A DNA stretch of 64,000 nt from Rhodocyclaceae bacterium (GCA_028869135.1 JAGWTC010000004.1:62001-126000); one strand, 5' to 3'; shown: positions 39,719-49,508, counted from the first letter of the stretch. The notes: generated by a model not told the origin, from the letters alone. Numbers and translations: made by a program.

Positions 39719-42103
39719 GTGCCTCTCATCAAGCTCCCCCCCCTGCCCAAGTTCCCGCCGCTGCCGCCCGCTGCCCGCTGGATTCTTTACCCCCTGATGC
39801 TGCTCGTCGGCACCGGCCTGATCGCGGCAGCCATGCTCGCCATCGTCGCCATCGTGCTCTACCCGCAGTTGCCCTCGCTGGGGGCGCTGACCGACTACCG
39901 GCCCAAGGTGCCTTTGCGCATCTATACCGCCGATGGCTACCTGATCGGAGAGTTTGGCGAGGAGCGCCGCAACCCCGTACACATTCAGGATGTGCCGCCG
40001 CTAATGAAGCATGCCATTCTGGCGGCCGAGGATGAACGTTTCTATTCCCATCCCGGCGTGGACACGCTCGGGGTGTTGCGCGCCGCTTACTCCAACCTGG
40101 TCAGCGGCGGCAAGGCGCAGGGCGCTTCAACCATTACCATGCAGGTGGCGCGCAACTTCTTCCTGACCCGGGAAAAGACACTGACGCGCAAGCTTTATGA
40201 GGTTCTGCTCGCGTTCAAGATCGAGGCCAGTCTGTCCAAGGACGAAATCCTCCAGCTTTACTGCAATCAGATCTATCTGGGCCAACGGGCCTACGGCTTC
40301 TCATCGGCTGCGCAAATTTACTTCGGCAAGACGCTGAAGCAACTGACGCCGGCCGAAGCCGCCATGCTGGCGGGCTTGCCCAAGGCGCCATCGTCGTACA
40401 ACCCGGTCGCCAACCCCAAACGCGCCCAGTTGCGCCAGTACTATGTGCTGCGTCGCATGTTCGAGCTGAATTTCATCACCGCCGATCAGTACGAGGCGGC
40501 CAAGCAGGAACACCTGAACGTCAAGCACAACGTCAATGACTTCGGCACGCGCGCCGACTACGTTGCCGAGATGGCGCGTCAGATCGCGGTCGAGCGCTAT
40601 TCGGAGGACGCTTACAACCAGGGCCTGCGCGTCATCACCACCATCGTCAAGGCCGAGCAGGACGCGGCCAACGCAAGCCTGCGCAAGGGCGTTCTGGATT
40701 ACGACCGTCGTCACGGCTATCGCGGTGCTGAAAAGTACATCGATCCCAAGGAGTTCGCCAGGAACACCGAGGAGGAGTACGAAGACGCGCTTTCCGAAAT
40801 CACCGAGGTCGATGACCTGCCGCCTGCCCTGGTGCTCGAAGCCAGTCCGACTCACGTCAAGGCCTACCGCCGCGGCGGCGAGATGGTGAACCTGAGCGGC
40901 GACGCACTCAAGTTCGCTGCCCGCATGCTCGACGACAGCGCGCCGGCCAACAAGCGCCTGCGCCGTGGCGCCGTGATCCGGCTGATTGCGGGCCCTAACG
41001 ACAAGCAACCGTGGCTGATCGCCCAGCAACCCGAAGTGGAGTCGGCCTTCGTCGCCGCCAGCCCCATCGACGGCGCCGTTCGCGCCCTTGTCGGCGGCTT
41101 CGACTTCAATCGCAACAAGTTCAATCACGTCACCCAGGCGTGGCGCCAGCCCGGTTCGAGCTTCAAGCCCTTCATCTATTCAGCCGCGCTGGAAAAGGGC
41201 TACACCGCCGCCTCGGTGGTGCCCGACGAACCTATCGTCATCTCGGCCGAGGAGACCGGTTCGCAAGCCTGGGAACCGAAGAACTATGACGGCAAGTACG
41301 AGGGCCCGATGACGCTGCGCACGGCGCTCGCCAAGTCCAAGAACATGGTCTCGATCCGCCTGCTCAAGAGCATCGGCACGCGCTACGCCCAGGACTACAT
41401 CACCCGCTTCGGTTTCGACGCCGACAAGCATCCGCCCTATCTGACCATGGCACTGGGCGCCGGTTCGGTGACGCCCTGGCAACAACTTGCCGCTTATTCC
41501 GTCTTCGCCAATGGCGGATTCCGCATCCAACCCTTCATCGTGCGCCAGATCCAGGATGCCAACGGCAAGGTCCTGGCGGAATTCAAGCCCACGGTGGCGG
41601 GCGAGGAGCGCGTCATTGAGGCCCGCAATGCCTACATCATGGACAGCATGCTGCATGATGTAGTCCGTCGCGGCACCGGCGCCCGCGCCTATACGACGCT
41701 GAAACGCGGCGACATGGGCGGCAAGACCGGCACCACCAACGACTATATCGATGCCTGGTTCTGCGGTTATCAACCGACCGTCGTCGGCATCGCCTGGATC
41801 GGCTTCGACCAGCCCAAGCGCATGGGTAGCGGCGAAACCGGCGGCACGGCCGCCTTGCCGATCTGGATCGGCTACATGCAGCAGGCGCTGAAGGGTGTGC
41901 CCGAATCCTATATGGACATGCCGGAAGGTCTGGCGGCGGTAAACGCCGAAGACCCCGCCGGCAAAGTGCACAAGGAATTGATCTACAAGGAGCAGTTGCC
42001 GCCCGATGAAACCTCGGACCCGGTGGAGCCCCTGCCGACCACGGGCCCCGCGCCCGCGCCTGCCCCGGTCACGGACGCCAAACCCAAATCGGTGACACGC
42101 TAG
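39719..42103 (+). CDS. mrcA: Penicillin-binding protein 1A
   Basis: The 794-residue bifunctional wall synthase has a membrane anchor (about 22-50), a GT51 glycosyltransferase domain with EDERFYSHPGVD and GASTITMQVARN, an OB-like insert typical of PBP1A, and a transpeptidase with SSFK (PGSSFKPF), SKN and KTGTT. It polymerises and cross-links peptidoglycan in the periplasm. The start is GTG 39719 right behind a -10 box. The tail is Pro/Ala-rich. It faces pilM, as in many betaproteobacteria. Confidence 0.97.
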   Translation: MPLIKLPPLPKFPPLPPAARWILYPLMLLVGTGLIAAAMLAIVAIVLYPQLPSLGALTDYRPKVPLRIYTADGYLIGEFGEERRNPVHIQDVPPLMKHAILAAEDERFYSHPGVDTLGVLRAAYSNLVSGGKAQGASTITMQVARNFFLTREKTLTRKLYEVLLAFKIEASLSKDEILQLYCNQIYLGQRAYGFSSAAQIYFGKTLKQLTPAEAAMLAGLPKAPSSYNPVANPKRAQLRQYYVLRRMFELNFITADQYEAAKQEHLNVKHNVNDFGTRADYVAEMARQIAVERYSEDAYNQGLRVITTIVKAEQDAANASLRKGVLDYDRRHGYRGAEKYIDPKEFARNTEEEYEDALSEITEVDDLPPALVLEASPTHVKAYRRGGEMVNLSGDALKFAARMLDDSAPANKRLRRGAVIRLIAGPNDKQPWLIAQQPEVESAFVAASPIDGAVRALVGGFDFNRNKFNHVTQAWRQPGSSFKPFIYSAALEKGYTAASVVPDEPIVISAEETGSQAWEPKNYDGKYEGPMTLRTALAKSKNMVSIRLLKSIGTRYAQDYITRFGFDADKHPPYLTMALGAGSVTPWQQLAAYSVFANGGFRIQPFIVRQIQDANGKVLAEFKPTVAGEERVIEARNAYIMDSMLHDVVRRGTGARAYTTLKRGDMGGKTGTTNDYIDAWFCGYQPTVVGIAWIGFDQPKRMGSGETGGTAALPIWIGYMQQALKGVPESYMDMPEGLAAVNAEDPAGKVHKELIYKEQLPPDETSDPVEPLPTTGPAPAPAPVTDAKPKSVTR

Positions 42104-42142
42104 ACAAAACAGCCTGCCTCCTTCGGACGCAGGCTGTTTTGT
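42104..42142. terminator. Bidirectional terminator, PBP1A / cyaY
   Basis: A perfect 14-bp stem (ACAAAACAGCCTGC / GCAGGCTGTTTTGT) has A-rich and T-rich shoulders on either side. It lies between the convergent stop codons of PBP1A and cyaY. Confidence 0.9.
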
Positions 42143-42143
42143 T

Positions 42144-42470
42144 TCAAGACAGTTGAACCGCCTCGCCCGTCTGCTCGCTCAGGCAGCGGGAGATCGCCGC
42201 CATCAGCGCTTCGCCGTCGCGGGTGCCGACCCAGCCGTCGCCGTCCGGCCGAAAGTGAAAACCGCCCGAGCGCGCGGCGACCCAGATCTCTCGCGCCGCA
42301 GTGTGGCGATTGATGATGACCTTGCTGGCGCCGCTGTCGGACTCGCAAGTGATTTCCAGCACGCCGCCATCCTTCAGTTCGAAGTCGATATCGGCGTCGC
42401 AGCCGTCCAGGGCCTGCTCTATACGCACCAGCATCGCGTCGGCCAGTGCATTGAATTCGCGCTCTTCCAT
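42144..42470 (-). CDS. cyaY: Iron-sulfur cluster assembly protein CyaY (bacterial frataxin)
   Basis: The 108-residue protein has the acidic first helix of frataxins (MEEREFNALADAMLVRIEQ), then ELKDGGVLEITC, SKVIINRHTAAREIWVAARS and GFHFRPDGDGW, matching CyaY. It binds iron and modulates IscS in Fe-S assembly in the cytoplasm. ATG 42470 is the family start; a longer open frame upstream is not needed. It is divergent from lptM. Confidence 0.95.
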   Translation of the reverse strand: MEEREFNALADAMLVRIEQALDGCDADIDFELKDGGVLEITCESDSGASKVIINRHTAAREIWVAARSGGFHFRPDGDGWVGTRDGEALMAAISRCLSEQTGEAVQLS

Positions 42471-42588
42471 TCCTGTTCCTGATTCCCGACCGGTGCACCC
42501 GATCTCGGCCTTAATCTGCATTTCCCGCTGTGATACCATGCCGCGGCATCCTATCGCGGCCTCGCCGCTGTCGCATACCCACGATCCC

Positions 42589-42786
42589 ATGCGTTCGCTG
42601 ACTCTACTGCTCCTGCCCCTCGCACTTGCCGCATGCGGCACGCGCGGACCGCTCGAACTTCCGCCCGGTCCACCGCCCAAACCTCTGTTCGGCGGCGGCA
42701 GCAGCAGCAATGCGCCCGCCAAGCAGGCGCCCAAAACGCCATCCGATAATAGCAACAAACCCGGCGACAAAGCCGCCGGGCAATAA
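42589..42786 (+). CDS. lptM: LPS translocon maturation lipoprotein LptM (YifL-like)
   Basis: The 65-residue lipoprotein has signal MRSLTLLLLPLALAAC and the mature start CGTRGPLELPP, the conserved YifL/LptM N-terminus (CGxxGPLxLP). LptM helps LptD fold and form its disulphides in the outer membrane. The remainder is disordered, Gly/Ser/Pro/Lys-rich. It lies 18 bases before lysA, the usual betaproteobacterial linkage. Confidence 0.88.
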   Translation: MRSLTLLLLPLALAACGTRGPLELPPGPPPKPLFGGGSSSNAPAKQAPKTPSDNSNKPGDKAAGQ

Positions 42787-42804
42787 GTTGTCAGCGAGTC
42801 CCCA

Positions 42805-44052
42805 ATGAGCTTCTTTTCCCGCCGCAACGGCACCTTGCACGTCGAAGACCTGTCCCTGTCGGAGATTGCCGCCCGCTTTGGCACCCCGGCCTACGTTTAT
42901 TCGCGCGCGGCGCTGACTGCCGCCTTCAATGCCTACAAGAATGCGCTGACCGGACGCGACGCGCTGGTCTGCTATGCCGTCAAGGCCAACTCGAATCTGG
43001 CCATCCTGAATGTGTTCGCCCGCCTCGGCGCCGGCTTCGACATCGTGTCGGGCGGCGAGCTCGCGCGCGTCATTGCCGCCGGCGGCGATCCGGGCAAGGT
43101 CGTGTTCTCCGGCGTCGGCAAGTCGGCCGCGGAGATGCGCGCGGCGCTTGAGGCCGGCATTCTCTGCTTCAACGTCGAGTCGGCCGCCGAACTCGAGCAA
43201 CTGGACGAAATCGCCGCGAGCATCGGCAAGAAGGCGCCCGTCTCGCTGCGCGTAAACCCGAACGTCGATCCCAAGACCCATCCCTATATTTCCACCGGCC
43301 TCAAGAGCAACAAGTTCGGTGTCGCATTTGAGGACGCGCGCACGCTCTATCGTCGCGCCGCCGCGCTGCCCAATATCGAAGTGCACGGCCTCGACTGCCA
43401 CATCGGTTCGCAACTGCTCGACCCCGCACCGGCGGCCGAAGCTGCCGAGAAGATTCTCGGCCTCGCCGACGAGCTCGCTGCCGACGGAATCCATCTCAGC
43501 CACCTCGACTTCGGCGGCGGCATGGGCATCCAGTACAGCGATGAAACCGTGCCGAGCGCCAGCGAATACCTGGCTGCCATTCTGAAGCTCACCGCCGGGC
43601 GCAAGGAAAAACTGCTGTTCGAGCCGGGCCGCTCGCTGGTCGGCAATGCCGGCGTGCTGCTGACCAAGGTCGAAGTGCTCAAGCCTGGTAGCGAAAAGAA
43701 TTTCGCGATCATCGATGCCGCCATGAACGATCTGATGCGGCCGGCGCTCTACGACGCCTTCCACGATATCGTGGCGGTCACGGACGGCAAGGCTCAGCCG
43801 CAGTGCTGGGAGGTGGTCGGCCCGGTTTGCGAGTCCGGCGATTTCCTCGGCCATGCGCGCAAGCTCGCCATTGAGACCGGCGATCTGCTCGCCATCATGT
43901 CGACCGGCGCTTACGGCATGACCATGAGCTCGAACTACAACACGCGTCCACGCGCCATCGAAGTTCTCGTCGACGGCGCCCATGCGCATGTGGTTCGCCG
44001 CCGCGAAAGCGTTTCCGAGCTGTTCGCGCTTGAATCCGTGCTGCCCGGCTAG
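42805..44052 (+). CDS. lysA: Diaminopimelate decarboxylase
   Basis: The 415-residue PLP enzyme decarboxylates meso-diaminopimelate to lysine. VCYAVKANSNLAIL contains the PLP lysine, HGLDCHIGSQLLD and DFGGGMGIQY bind phosphate, EPGRSLVGNAG and CESGDFLG complete the active site at the dimer interface. It is co-transcribed with lptM. dapF is not directly downstream here; instead the convergent cls-like gene overlaps its end by four bases. Confidence 0.97.
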   Translation: MSFFSRRNGTLHVEDLSLSEIAARFGTPAYVYSRAALTAAFNAYKNALTGRDALVCYAVKANSNLAILNVFARLGAGFDIVSGGELARVIAAGGDPGKVVFSGVGKSAAEMRAALEAGILCFNVESAAELEQLDEIAASIGKKAPVSLRVNPNVDPKTHPYISTGLKSNKFGVAFEDARTLYRRAAALPNIEVHGLDCHIGSQLLDPAPAAEAAEKILGLADELAADGIHLSHLDFGGGMGIQYSDETVPSASEYLAAILKLTAGRKEKLLFEPGRSLVGNAGVLLTKVEVLKPGSEKNFAIIDAAMNDLMRPALYDAFHDIVAVTDGKAQPQCWEVVGPVCESGDFLGHARKLAIETGDLLAIMSTGAYGMTMSSNYNTRPRAIEVLVDGAHAHVVRRRESVSELFALESVLPG

Positions 44053-45455
44053 AGCCAGTATTCGAACAGGCGCCCGAACTGTTCCTGCATGCGGCGCCAG
44101 GCGCTGCGCTCCCGCCATGTCTCCGGCGTGATCCGTTCGGATTGCGCCAGGTCGCGCTGGAACAAGGCCTCCATCTCGTCGCCGAAATCGGCGCCGAACA
44201 CGATGACATTGACCTCGTCGTTATGCAGGAAGCTGCGCCAATCGACGTTCGATGAACCAACAGTAGACCACACGCCGTCGATCACGGTCGTCTTCGCATG
44301 CAGTAGAGTATCGTCGCGCTCATAGATTTTTACGCCCGCAGCCAGCAGTGCTTGATAGTAAGACTGCCCCGCGCGCAGCACGAGTTCCGAGTCGCTCTTA
44401 CCCTGCAGCACCAGCGTGACGTCTACGCCGCGCTGCGCCGCCGCCACGAGAAACTCCGTGGTCTGCGGATCCGGCACAAAGTACGACATGGTCATGTGCA
44501 CGCTTTTGCGCGCCCCGCTGATCGCCGTCAGTAACGCGCGGTAGATGCGCGGCTCGGAGTCTCCCGGCGTGCTGCCGACGACCGTCACCAGCCGCTCGCC
44601 GTTGCTGGAGGCGCGCCGAGCAGCGAGTGCGGGCGCGCGTTCGCAACCCTGACGCATCCAGGTGTCGGCGTACAGAATGGAAAAGTCGGCGACCGCGGGG
44701 CCTTGCACGCGAACGCTGGTGTCACGCCAGCCGCGTTTGAGTTCGCCATCGTCATCGTCGGCCTTGCGCTTGAGAATGGACGAGGATCCGGCAGAGTACA
44801 CATCGCTGATATTGATGCCGCCGGTAAAAGCCACCTTGGCATCGACGATGGTGATCTTTCTGTGATCGCGGTTATTGAGCTTGTCGGCGCGGAAGGGAAA
44901 GCTGGTGCGCACCGGATTGAATTCGCAAACCAGCACGCCGGCGTGCGCCAGGTCGTCGAAAAACTCGCGCGCCGTCGCCAGCGAGCCGACGGCGTCGTAG
45001 ATCAGCCGGACTTCAACGCCCGCGCGCGCCTTTTTCTTCAGGACGGCGGCGACGCGCTGCCCCAGTTCCGCATCTTCGAAGATGTAGCTCTCCATCTCGA
45101 TCGAACGGCGCGCGCGCTCCAGATCGGCAAACATCGCCTTGAATGTCGCCGGCCCATCCACCAGCAATTGGACTTGATTGTCTGCGGTCGTGAACTCGCC
45201 GAGTGGGCCCAGCATGCCGATGTGATGTTTGAGCAATTGGGGTCGCCCTTCGGCCTGGACTTCCCGGATTTTCTCGCCGCCATCCTGGCGCGTCTCCGGC
45301 CCGTTGGCGCTGATGATAACGGGAGCTTCCCCGGCATGGGCCAAGGAAGCCGGCAAGACTTTCGGCAGACTGCTGCACGCCGCCAGGCAAGCCAACGTGA
45401 CGGCTGCCGCCGCCGATTTCCACAGCGCTTTCTGCATTTGTGCTTCGCGCCGCAT
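44049..45455 (-). CDS. Phospholipase D-family lipoprotein, cardiolipin synthase-like
   Basis: The 468-residue protein has two HKD motifs, HRKITIVD and HAKTTVID, which define the phospholipase D superfamily and fit cardiolipin synthases of the ClsB/ClsC type. Instead of the two N-terminal helices of ClsA it has a signal with lipobox (LACLAACSS), so it is probably a lipoprotein with a periplasmic active site. ATG 45455 is fixed by GGAGG six bases upstream. Its lipid substrate cannot be read from the sequence. It is divergent from the DUF421 gene and overlaps the lysA end. Confidence 0.88.
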   Translation of the reverse strand: MRREAQMQKALWKSAAAAVTLACLAACSSLPKVLPASLAHAGEAPVIISANGPETRQDGGEKIREVQAEGRPQLLKHHIGMLGPLGEFTTADNQVQLLVDGPATFKAMFADLERARRSIEMESYIFEDAELGQRVAAVLKKKARAGVEVRLIYDAVGSLATAREFFDDLAHAGVLVCEFNPVRTSFPFRADKLNNRDHRKITIVDAKVAFTGGINISDVYSAGSSSILKRKADDDDGELKRGWRDTSVRVQGPAVADFSILYADTWMRQGCERAPALAARRASSNGERLVTVVGSTPGDSEPRIYRALLTAISGARKSVHMTMSYFVPDPQTTEFLVAAAQRGVDVTLVLQGKSDSELVLRAGQSYYQALLAAGVKIYERDDTLLHAKTTVIDGVWSTVGSSNVDWRSFLHNDEVNVIVFGADFGDEMEALFQRDLAQSERITPETWRERSAWRRMQEQFGRLFEYWL

Positions 45456-45592
45456 GGATGTCCTCCGCATATGAAGCGCCCCCAATATGCCGCCAAGCAA
45501 TCATCATGTCAGTAGGACAATCCCTATGTGCTCCGCGGCCGCTACGTTGTACGCTCAGCGCAGCTTCAGCAAGCTGCGCAAGGAGTCTGCCG

Positions 45593-46117
45593 ATGGATCA
45601 ATTACGCGAGCTGTTCAGCTTTTCGCTGCCCGTGTGGGAAATCGTCTTGCGCGGCTCGGTCATCTATCTCAGCCTCGTGCTTCTTTTCCGTTTTGTGGTG
45701 AGGCGCGACATCGGCGCGGTCGGTATCGCCGATCTGCTCGTGGTTGTTCTGATCGCGGATGCGTCGCAGAACGCCATGGCCGGCGAATACAAGACGCTGG
45801 CGGACGGACTGACGCTGATCTGCACGCTGCTGGGCTGGAACGTTTTGCTGGACTGGGCCGCCTATCGCTTTCCATTGATCAAGCAGTTCGTCGAAGGCGA
45901 CAAGCTGCTGCTGGTCGAGAATGGCCGCCTGATCCATCGCAATCTGCGCAAGCAGCTCATAACCGAAGACGAGCTGCAGGCCAAGCTGCGCAGCTATGGC
46001 ATAGAAAATCTGTCGGCAGTCAGGAAGGTCTACCTCGAAAGCGACGGCGACTTCACCGTCATCTCCCGCCACCCACAGCAGCAAGGTGCGGCGCCATCGG
46101 CGCGGGAGAAGGTCTGA
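45593..46117 (+). CDS. DUF421 (YetF-like) membrane protein
   Basis: The 174-residue protein has two or three N-terminal membrane helices (about 15-100) and a small C-terminal cytoplasmic domain with LLVENGRLIHRNLRKQLITEDEL-type sequence (for example NGRLIHRNL and LRSYGIENL), typical of DUF421. The function is unknown; related proteins are membrane proteins linked to spore or stress phenotypes in Bacillus. An AAGGAG site precedes ATG 45593. It stands alone. Confidence 0.88.
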   Translation: MDQLRELFSFSLPVWEIVLRGSVIYLSLVLLFRFVVRRDIGAVGIADLLVVVLIADASQNAMAGEYKTLADGLTLICTLLGWNVLLDWAAYRFPLIKQFVEGDKLLLVENGRLIHRNLRKQLITEDELQAKLRSYGIENLSAVRKVYLESDGDFTVISRHPQQQGAAPSAREKV

Positions 46118-46131
46118 CGCTATTCCACCTG

Positions 46132-46590
46132 TCAGTGATGGTGCTGGTCACCGGCCGGTTTGCCGGCATCAAGCGCGCGCACCTCGGCGGTGACGCTAAC
46201 TTCTTCGCGCTTGCCCTTTTGTTCCACCTTCAAGGTCAGCGGCACGGTATCGCCGGCCTTGAGTTCCTTGTTCAAGCCGATGAACATGATGTGGTAATCG
46301 CCCGTCAGGCTGACGGCCTTGCCGGCGGGGAGCTCGACCTTGGGTACTGCGCGCATCTTCATCACGTCGCCTTCGGTCTTCATCTCATGAATCTCGACCG
46401 TCTTGGCAACCGGGCTGGCGGCGCCGACCAGGGTTGCGCCCTTGGCGCTGGTCAAGGTCATGAAGGCGCCGCTGGCCTGCTGGCCGGGCACGGTCGCACG
46501 CGCCCAGGCGTCACGAACCTCGACATCTGCGGCCACGGCGTGCATAGCCACCAGCATCAAAGCAGCGGCAAGAGAAATGCGATTCTTCAT
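46132..46590 (-). CDS. PCu(A)C periplasmic copper chaperone
   Basis: The 152-residue exported protein has a signal peptide ending AVAA and the Cu(I) motif H-x-M-x(n)-M-x(n)-H-x-M: VEIHEMKTEGDVMKMR followed by GDYHIMFIGL. PCu(A)C proteins deliver copper to cytochrome oxidase CuA or CuB centres. The tail DQHHH could add copper binding. It starts 11 bases after the AEC carrier gene on the same strand; no Sco gene is adjacent. Confidence 0.93.
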   Translation of the reverse strand: MKNRISLAAALMLVAMHAVAADVEVRDAWARATVPGQQASGAFMTLTSAKGATLVGAASPVAKTVEIHEMKTEGDVMKMRAVPKVELPAGKAVSLTGDYHIMFIGLNKELKAGDTVPLTLKVEQKGKREEVSVTAEVRALDAGKPAGDQHHH

Positions 46591-46601
46591 GGACCATCCT
46601 T

Positions 46602-47477
46602 TCAGTTAAAAGCGAAGGCAAGCGCCAACGGTACGAACACCAGGGAAAGCAGATTGCCGGTCAGCACGATGGCGGCGACCTTGTCGGGCTCCTGCGCATA
46701 ACGTTCGGCAAAGATATAGTTGAGCACGGCCGGCGGCAAGGCGCCGAAGAGGAGCAACTGCGCCGACTGCATATTATCGAGTCCGAGCAGCGGCGCAGCC
46801 AGCCAGGCGATCAGCATGCCGAACAGAGGCGACGCCACGCCGCCGAGCAGGCCGGTATGCAGGGCATTGAGTCGTGTCGCCGTCATGCGCACGCCGAGCG
46901 AGAACAGCATCAGCGGCACGCAGATATCGCCGAGCATGCGGATCGCGGTGGCGATCGGCGGCCAGATCGTGATGCCGCTGTAGCCCACCAGCAGGCCGGC
47001 AATGCCGGCGAACATGACCGGGACTTTCCACAGCGTCACCAGCCTGACGCGATGATCGAGCAGCCATGCGCCCAGTGAAAAGTGCAGGAAGTTCTCAACC
47101 AGGAACAATACGATGGCGGCCGGCATGGCCTTCTCGCCGAAAGCCAGCAAGACCAGCGGCAGGCCCATATTGCCCGAGTTCTTGAACATCACCGGCGGCG
47201 CCAGTGTCTTCGGCTGCTGCCCCAGCCAGCGTGCCAGCGGCCAGGCCAACAGCCCCGAACCCAACACCACCAGCACGCCGCCCACCGCCAGTGGCGCAAA
47301 CGGCTCCAGCGGCACGTGCTGAATCGCCAGCGTCGAGAAGATCAGCAAGGGCGTGAACAGATCCATATTGAGCACATTGGCCGCGCTCATGTCAGGCTTC
47401 TTCAGCCGACCATAGGCCCAGCCGACCCCGACGATGGCAAAGATCGGAAAGACAACGGCAAGGATGCGCAGCAGCAC
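46602..47477 (-). CDS. AEC family (auxin efflux carrier-like) transporter
   Basis: The 291-residue protein has about ten hydrophobic segments and family features such as FKNSGNMGLPLVLLAFGE in the centre and PPAVLNYIFAERY near the end. AEC carriers export or import small carboxylates or other anions; the substrate here is unknown. It starts with GTG 47477, three bases after the hslU stop, and precedes the PCu(A)C gene, so the four genes hslV-hslU-AEC-PCu(A)C may share a transcript. Confidence 0.9.
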   Translation of the reverse strand: MLLRILAVVFPIFAIVGVGWAYGRLKKPDMSAANVLNMDLFTPLLIFSTLAIQHVPLEPFAPLAVGGVLVVLGSGLLAWPLARWLGQQPKTLAPPVMFKNSGNMGLPLVLLAFGEKAMPAAIVLFLVENFLHFSLGAWLLDHRVRLVTLWKVPVMFAGIAGLLVGYSGITIWPPIATAIRMLGDICVPLMLFSLGVRMTATRLNALHTGLLGGVASPLFGMLIAWLAAPLLGLDNMQSAQLLLFGALPPAVLNYIFAERYAQEPDKVAAIVLTGNLLSLVFVPLALAFAFN

Positions 47478-47480
47478 GAT

Positions 47481-48812
47481 TTACAGGACGTAGCGCGACA
47501 AGTCCTCGTCGCCGGCCAACTGGCCGAGCCGGGCATTGACATAGGCCGCATCGACGGACAGCTCAAGCGCGCCGTGGCTGCCGGCGGCGAACGACACCTC
47601 TTCCAGCAGGCGCTCCATCACCGTATACAGTCGGCGCGCGCCGATGTTTTCGGTTTTCTCGTTGACCTGCCAGGCGATCTCGGCCAAGCGCCGGATGCCG
47701 TCCGGTTTGAACCCGAGCCGCACGGCATCGGTGCCGAGCAGCGCCTCGTACTGGCGCGTGAGGCAAGCATCGGTGCCGGTCAGAATGCGCTCAAAATCCT
47801 CGACCGACAGCGAATCGAGTTCGACGCGAATCGGGAAGCGCCCCTGCAACTCCGGAATCAGGTCCGACGGCTTGGACAGGTGGAATGCGCCGCTGGCAAT
47901 GAACAGGATGTGGTCGGTCTTGATCATGCCGTATTTGGTGGACACCGTGGTGCCTTCGACCAGCGGCAACAGGTCGCGCTGCACGCCCTGGCGCGACACA
48001 TCGACGCCGCTTGCATCAGAGCGCGCGGCGATCTTGTCGATCTCGTCGAGAAAGACAATGCCGTTCTGCTCGACGTTCTGCAAGGCCTGCTGTTTGATCT
48101 CCTCCTCATTCACAAGGCGCGCCGCTTCCTCGTCGGCCAGCACCTTGAGCGCCTCCTTGATGCGCAACTTGCGCGGCTTCTTGTTACCGGCGCCGAGATT
48201 CTGGAACATGCCCTGAATCTGCTGGGTCAGGTCTTCCATGCCGGGCGGCGCGAATATCTCCATACTCGCCGGCGGCTGCGCTACCTCGATCTCGATCTCC
48301 TTGTCGTCGAGCTCGCCCTCGCGCAGCTTCTTGCGGAATTTCTGGCGCGTACCGCTGTCTTCCCCTGCCTGCGGCTCGCCGAAGCCGACGCTGCGCGCAG
48401 CGGGCAGCAGTACATCCAGGATGCGGTCTTCGGCGGCGTCGAGCGCAAGGCTGCGCACGCGCTTCATCGCCGCTTCGCGCGTTTCCTTTAGGGCTGTCTC
48501 CATCAAGTCGCGGATGATGGTGTCCACATCGCGCCCGACATAGCCGACTTCGGTGAACTTGGTCGCCTCGATCTTGATGAAAGGTGCGTTGGCCAGCTTG
48601 GCGAGGCGCCGCGCGATCTCGGTCTTGCCCACGCCGGTCGGCCCTATCATGAGAATGTTCTTCGGCGTGATCTCGCTGCGCAGCGGCTCCGCCACTTGCG
48701 AACGACGCCAGCGATTGCGCAGGGCAATGGCGACTGCGCGCTTGGCATTGGCCTGGCCGACGATGTTTTTATCGAGCTCCGAAACGATTTCGGACGGTGT
48801 CATCTGAGTCAT
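47481..48812 (-). CDS. hslU: ATP-dependent protease ATPase subunit HslU
   Basis: The 443-residue AAA+ unfoldase feeds proteins to HslV. It has [17 protein letters not shown], Walker [10 protein letters not shown], the pore motif GYVGRD, a helical I-domain, Walker [12 protein letters not shown], and the C-terminal LSRYVL that inserts into HslV. ATG 48812 is chosen 17 bases after the hslV stop; a second ATG follows at 48803. The order hslV-hslU is standard. Confidence 0.98.
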   Translation of the reverse strand: MTQMTPSEIVSELDKNIVGQANAKRAVAIALRNRWRRSQVAEPLRSEITPKNILMIGPTGVGKTEIARRLAKLANAPFIKIEATKFTEVGYVGRDVDTIIRDLMETALKETREAAMKRVRSLALDAAEDRILDVLLPAARSVGFGEPQAGEDSGTRQKFRKKLREGELDDKEIEIEVAQPPASMEIFAPPGMEDLTQQIQGMFQNLGAGNKKPRKLRIKEALKVLADEEAARLVNEEEIKQQALQNVEQNGIVFLDEIDKIAARSDASGVDVSRQGVQRDLLPLVEGTTVSTKYGMIKTDHILFIASGAFHLSKPSDLIPELQGRFPIRVELDSLSVEDFERILTGTDACLTRQYEALLGTDAVRLGFKPDGIRRLAEIAWQVNEKTENIGARRLYTVMERLLEEVSFAAGSHGALELSVDAAYVNARLGQLAGDEDLSRYVL

Positions 48813-48829
48813 AACTGAATAACGAAACG

Positions 48830-49366
48830 CTAGTCGAGCATCTCGATGGTGTGATTCTGATTGGTATAGATGCAGATGTCGCCGGCAATCACGAGGGACT
48901 GCTTGACGACATCGGCGGGGCTCAGTTCGGTGTGCTCGATCAGCGCACGCGCCGCCGCCTGCGCATAGGCGCCGCCGCTGCCGATGGCGACGATGCCGTA
49001 TTCGGGCTCGAGCACGTCGCCGTTGCCGGTAATGATCAGCGAATGTTCGCGATCGGCCACGGCCAGCATGGCTTCGAGGCGGCGCAGCATGCGGTCGGTC
49101 CGCCAGTCCTTGGCGAGCTCGACAGCGGAGCGCAACAGATTGCCCTGATGCTTTTCGAGCTTGGACTCGAAGCGTTCGAACAGCGTGAAGGCATCCGCCG
49201 TTCCGCCGGCAAAACCGGCGAGGATTTTTTCCTGATACAACTTGCGTACCTTGCGGGCGCTGGCCTTGACGACGATGTTGCCGAGCGTGACCTGACCGTC
49301 GCCGCCCAGCGCGACGAGGTTGCCGCGGCGCACCGACAGAATGGTGGTGCCGTGATATTGATCCAT
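48830..49366 (-). CDS. hslV: ATP-dependent protease peptidase subunit HslV
   Basis: The 178-residue proteasome-like subunit has a six-residue propeptide MDQYHG, after which the catalytic threonine T7 begins [40 protein letters not shown] is the conserved core. The propeptide must be removed to expose T7, as in other betaproteobacterial HslV proteins. It forms the protease with HslU downstream. Confidence 0.97.
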   Translation of the reverse strand: MDQYHGTTILSVRRGNLVALGGDGQVTLGNIVVKASARKVRKLYQEKILAGFAGGTADAFTLFERFESKLEKHQGNLLRSAVELAKDWRTDRMLRRLEAMLAVADREHSLIITGNGDVLEPEYGIVAIGSGGAYAQAAARALIEHTELSPADVVKQSLVIAGDICIYTNQNHTIEMLD

Positions 49367-49395
49367 GTTTTCGAGCCGAGAGTTTTAAGTCGAGA

Positions 49396-49421
49396 GCCTT
49401 GAGCCGGCGCCGGCTCAAGGC
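49396..49421. terminator. 26-base perfect palindrome upstream of hslV
   Basis: GCCTTGAGCCGGC and its exact complement form a loop-free 13-bp palindrome about 90 bases after the STAS gene stop and 30 bases before hslV. The tail has no good U-run, so it may be a weak terminator or an operator. Confidence 0.45.
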
Positions 49422-49508
49422 AGGCTTACGTTTTCAGTAAGACGTCGAGCCAGACGATTAGTTTCCCTCTCGGCTTAGATTTGAAGCTCTCGCCTGAAAC
49501 GCAGGCTG

